A DNA stretch of 64,000 nt from Labrenzia sp. VG12 (GTDB taxonomy: Bacteria; Pseudomonadota; Alphaproteobacteria; Rhizobiales; Stappiaceae): assembly GCF_002237595.1 (NCBI RefSeq), contig NZ_CP022529.1, positions 4,154,001 to 4,218,000 of the forward strand, written 5' to 3'. The notes below the pieces were generated by a model. That model saw only the letters and a program-made list of their open reading frames with translations. It made no database searches and had not been told where the DNA came from. Made by a program: the position numbers and the translations under genes. Shown here piece by piece: positions 62,327-64,000 of the stretch. How positions within the stretch are numbered: the first letter of the stretch is position 1; each line of letters begins with the position of its first letter.

Positions 62327-63139
62327 TCAGTCTGCCTTGACTTCCTGAGCCTTCAGCTCTTCGAGGCGTGGCATGGACATGATGTTGTAGCCGCTGTCGA
62401 CAAAATGCACTTCGCCGGTGACGCCGCCGGACAGGTCCGACAGCAGATAGAGGCCGGTTCCGCCGATTTCGTCGAGGGAAACGGTCCGGCAAAGCGGCGA
62501 ATTGCGCTTCTGGAAGTTGAACATCAGCCGGGCGTCCGAAACACCGGACCCTGCCAAAGTGCGCACGGGGCCGGCGGAGATCGCATTCACACGGATGTTC
62601 TGTTCGCCATAGTCCACGGCCAGGTAACGGACAGAGGATTCCAGGGCCGCCTTGGCAACGCCCATGACGTTGTAGTTCGGCATGACCTTGGTCGAGCCGC
62701 CATAGGTCAGCGTGACCAGCGAACCGCCATTCGGCATGATGGCTGCTGCGCGCTTGGCGATCTCCGTGAAGGAGAAGCAGGAGATCATCATGGTGCGGGT
62801 GAAGTTTTCCCGCGTGGTGTCGGCATATTTGCCGCGCAGCTCCGACTTGTCGGAAAAGGCCACGGCGTGCACCAGGAAGTCGATGCTGCCCCAGTCTTCC
62901 TTGAGACGATCAAACACCGCGTCGACCGAGGCAACGTCTTCCACATCGCACGGGACGAGGATATTCGAGCCGACGGAGTCAGCGAGCGGCTTGGCGCGTT
63001 TGCCGAAAGCTTCACCCTGATAGGTGAAGGCAAGTTCGGCGCCGTGATCGGCAAGGGTCTTGGCGATCCCCCAGGCAATGGAGTGATCGTTGGCAACGCC
63101 CATGATCAGGCCGCGTTTGCCCTTCATCAGTTCAGACAT
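62327..63139 (-). CDS. fabI: enoyl-[acyl-carrier-protein] reductase (NADH)
   Basis: A 270-residue SDR-fold enzyme doing the last reduction of fatty-acid elongation. IMGVANDHSIAWGIAKTLA binds NAD, and the catalytic Tyr and Lys are in PNYNVMGVAKAALE. Triclosan-type target. It starts 10 bases after the fabB stop, as one fab unit. C-terminus is slightly extended (LEELKAQEVKAD). Confidence 0.97.
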   Translation of the reverse strand: MSELMKGKRGLIMGVANDHSIAWGIAKTLADHGAELAFTYQGEAFGKRAKPLADSVGSNILVPCDVEDVASVDAVFDRLKEDWGSIDFLVHAVAFSDKSELRGKYADTTRENFTRTMMISCFSFTEIAKRAAAIMPNGGSLVTLTYGGSTKVMPNYNVMGVAKAALESSVRYLAVDYGEQNIRVNAISAGPVRTLAGSGVSDARLMFNFQKRNSPLCRTVSLDEIGGTGLYLLSDLSGGVTGEVHFVDSGYNIMSMPRLEELKAQEVKAD

Positions 63140-63149
63140 TCAAAGCTCC

Positions 63150-64000
63150 TCAACCGTGATAGCGCGACAGCGCAAGCGAGGCGTTGGTGCCGCCGAAGCC
63201 GAAGCTGTTGGAAAGGACCGTGTCGAGGCCGGCATTGTCGACCCGCTCAGTGACGATTTCCTCCGGCTTCAGGGCCGGATCGAGTTCGTTCACATTGGCC
63301 GAGGCCGTGATGAAATCGTTCTGCAGCATCAGGAGGCAATAGATCGCTTCCTGGACACCGGTCGCGCCCAGGCTGTGGCCGGTGAGCGACTTGGTCGAGG
63401 ACGCCGGCGGCTGGTTTTCGCCGAAGACCCGGCGGATCGCCTCGATCTCGCCGACATCGCCGACCGGGGTCGAGGTGCCGTGCGTGTTGATGTAGTCGAC
63501 CTTGCGATCGCCAAGGGTTTCGATGGCAAGACGCATGCAGCGCTCGCCGCCTTCCCCGGACGGGGCCACCATGTCGTAGCCGTCGGAATTGGCGGCATAG
63601 CCGGTGACTTCGGCATAGATTTTCGCGCCACGGGCCTTGGCGTGTTCCAGTTCCTCCAGAACGACAACACCACCACCACCGGCAATGACAAAACCGTCGC
63701 GGGTTGCGTCATAGGCACGGGCAGCTGTTTCCGGGGTGTCGTTATATTTGGAAGACATGGCGCCCATGGCGTCGAACAGGCAGGACAGGGTCCAGTCGAG
63801 TTCCTCGCCGCCACCGGCAAACATCACGTCCTGCTTGCCGAACTGGATCTGTTCGGTGGCTGCCCCGATGCAGTGCGCGGAGGTCGAGCAGGCCGAGGTG
63901 ATGGAATAGTTGATGCCCTTGATCTTGAACGGTGTTGCCAGGCAGGCAGAGTTGGTCGAGCTCATGCCGCGGGTCACCATGAACGGGCCCATGCGCTTGG
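63150..64000 (-). CDS. fabB: 3-oxoacyl-[acyl-carrier-protein] synthase I, 3' part
   Basis: The C-terminal 280-odd residues of a beta-ketoacyl-ACP synthase, open at the window edge. The active-site cysteine is in ITSACSTSAHCIG, the two histidines in YINTHGTSTPVGD and KSLTGHSLGATG, and NSFGFGGTNASL is near the end. The histidine context and fabI neighbour favour FabB over FabF. About 120 N-terminal residues are missing, beyond 64000. Confidence 0.95.
   Translation of the reverse strand, partial: KRMGPFMVTRGMSSTNSACLATPFKIKGINYSITSACSTSAHCIGAATEQIQFGKQDVMFAGGGEELDWTLSCLFDAMGAMSSKYNDTPETAARAYDATRDGFVIAGGGGVVVLEELEHAKARGAKIYAEVTGYAANSDGYDMVAPSGEGGERCMRLAIETLGDRKVDYINTHGTSTPVGDVGEIEAIRRVFGENQPPASSTKSLTGHSLGATGVQEAIYCLLMLQNDFITASANVNELDPALKPEEIVTERVDNAGLDTVLSNSFGFGGTNASLALSRYHG

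Overview
The window looks like a chromosomal segment of a GC-rich alphaproteobacterium of the Rhizobiales (Hyphomicrobiales), most like the marine Labrenzia/Roseibium/Stappia group. That placement is inferred from gene order and protein character, not from a database search. There are no rRNA or tRNA genes, CRISPR arrays, insertion sequences or prophage genes. Nearly all of it is core genome with a few accessory insertions.

1-8.4 kb: rhomboid protease, cobalamin adenosyltransferase, a HIG1-like small membrane protein, an SDR, a UbiH-type hydroxylase, an acyl-CoA thioesterase II, a His-rich CobW GTPase, an unknown very acidic protein and a D,D-carboxypeptidase. 8.4-16.5 kb: a complete urease cluster, ureD-A-B, two tandem DUF1311 secreted proteins, ureC, a GST, ureE-F-G. 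A well-formed sigma-54 promoter and two NtrC-like sites lie upstream, which suggests nitrogen control. 16.5-24.3 kb: acetyl-CoA synthetase, two tandem TadG-like von Willebrand factor A proteins sharing a conserved upstream element, an HNH protein and leuC.

24.8-30 kb: the translation/secretion block ffh, chorismate mutase, rpsP, rimM, trmD, rplS, with a VanZ-like gene inserted on the opposite strand. 30-37 kb: ExoD-like protein, a PEP mutase/isocitrate lyase family enzyme next to a TRAP transporter (dctPQM), TrkH and a small secreted EF-hand protein.

37-64 kb is the replication-origin neighbourhood. Leftward run: hemE, hemJ, rho, two GNATs, mnmE, mnmG, rsmG, parA, parB. Rightward run: the DUF299 regulator (ppsR-type), maf, aroE, coaE, dnaQ. 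The gap between hemE and the DUF299 gene (54.54-54.96 kb) has an AT-rich stretch, DnaA-box-like and CtrA-like motifs and the gene context of the Caulobacter origin, so it is the likely oriC. Nine parS-like sites lie at 46.1-56.8 kb. Eight of them share the asymmetric core GATTCACGTGAAAC, in which one changed base creates a GANTC (CcrM) methylation site inside the ParB site. This is the most striking pattern in the window. Beyond dnaQ come a DUF4279 protein, an APH(6)-like kinase, a D-2-hydroxyacid dehydrogenase, an SH3 protein preceded by an exact CtrA-type box, fabI and the 3' part of fabB.
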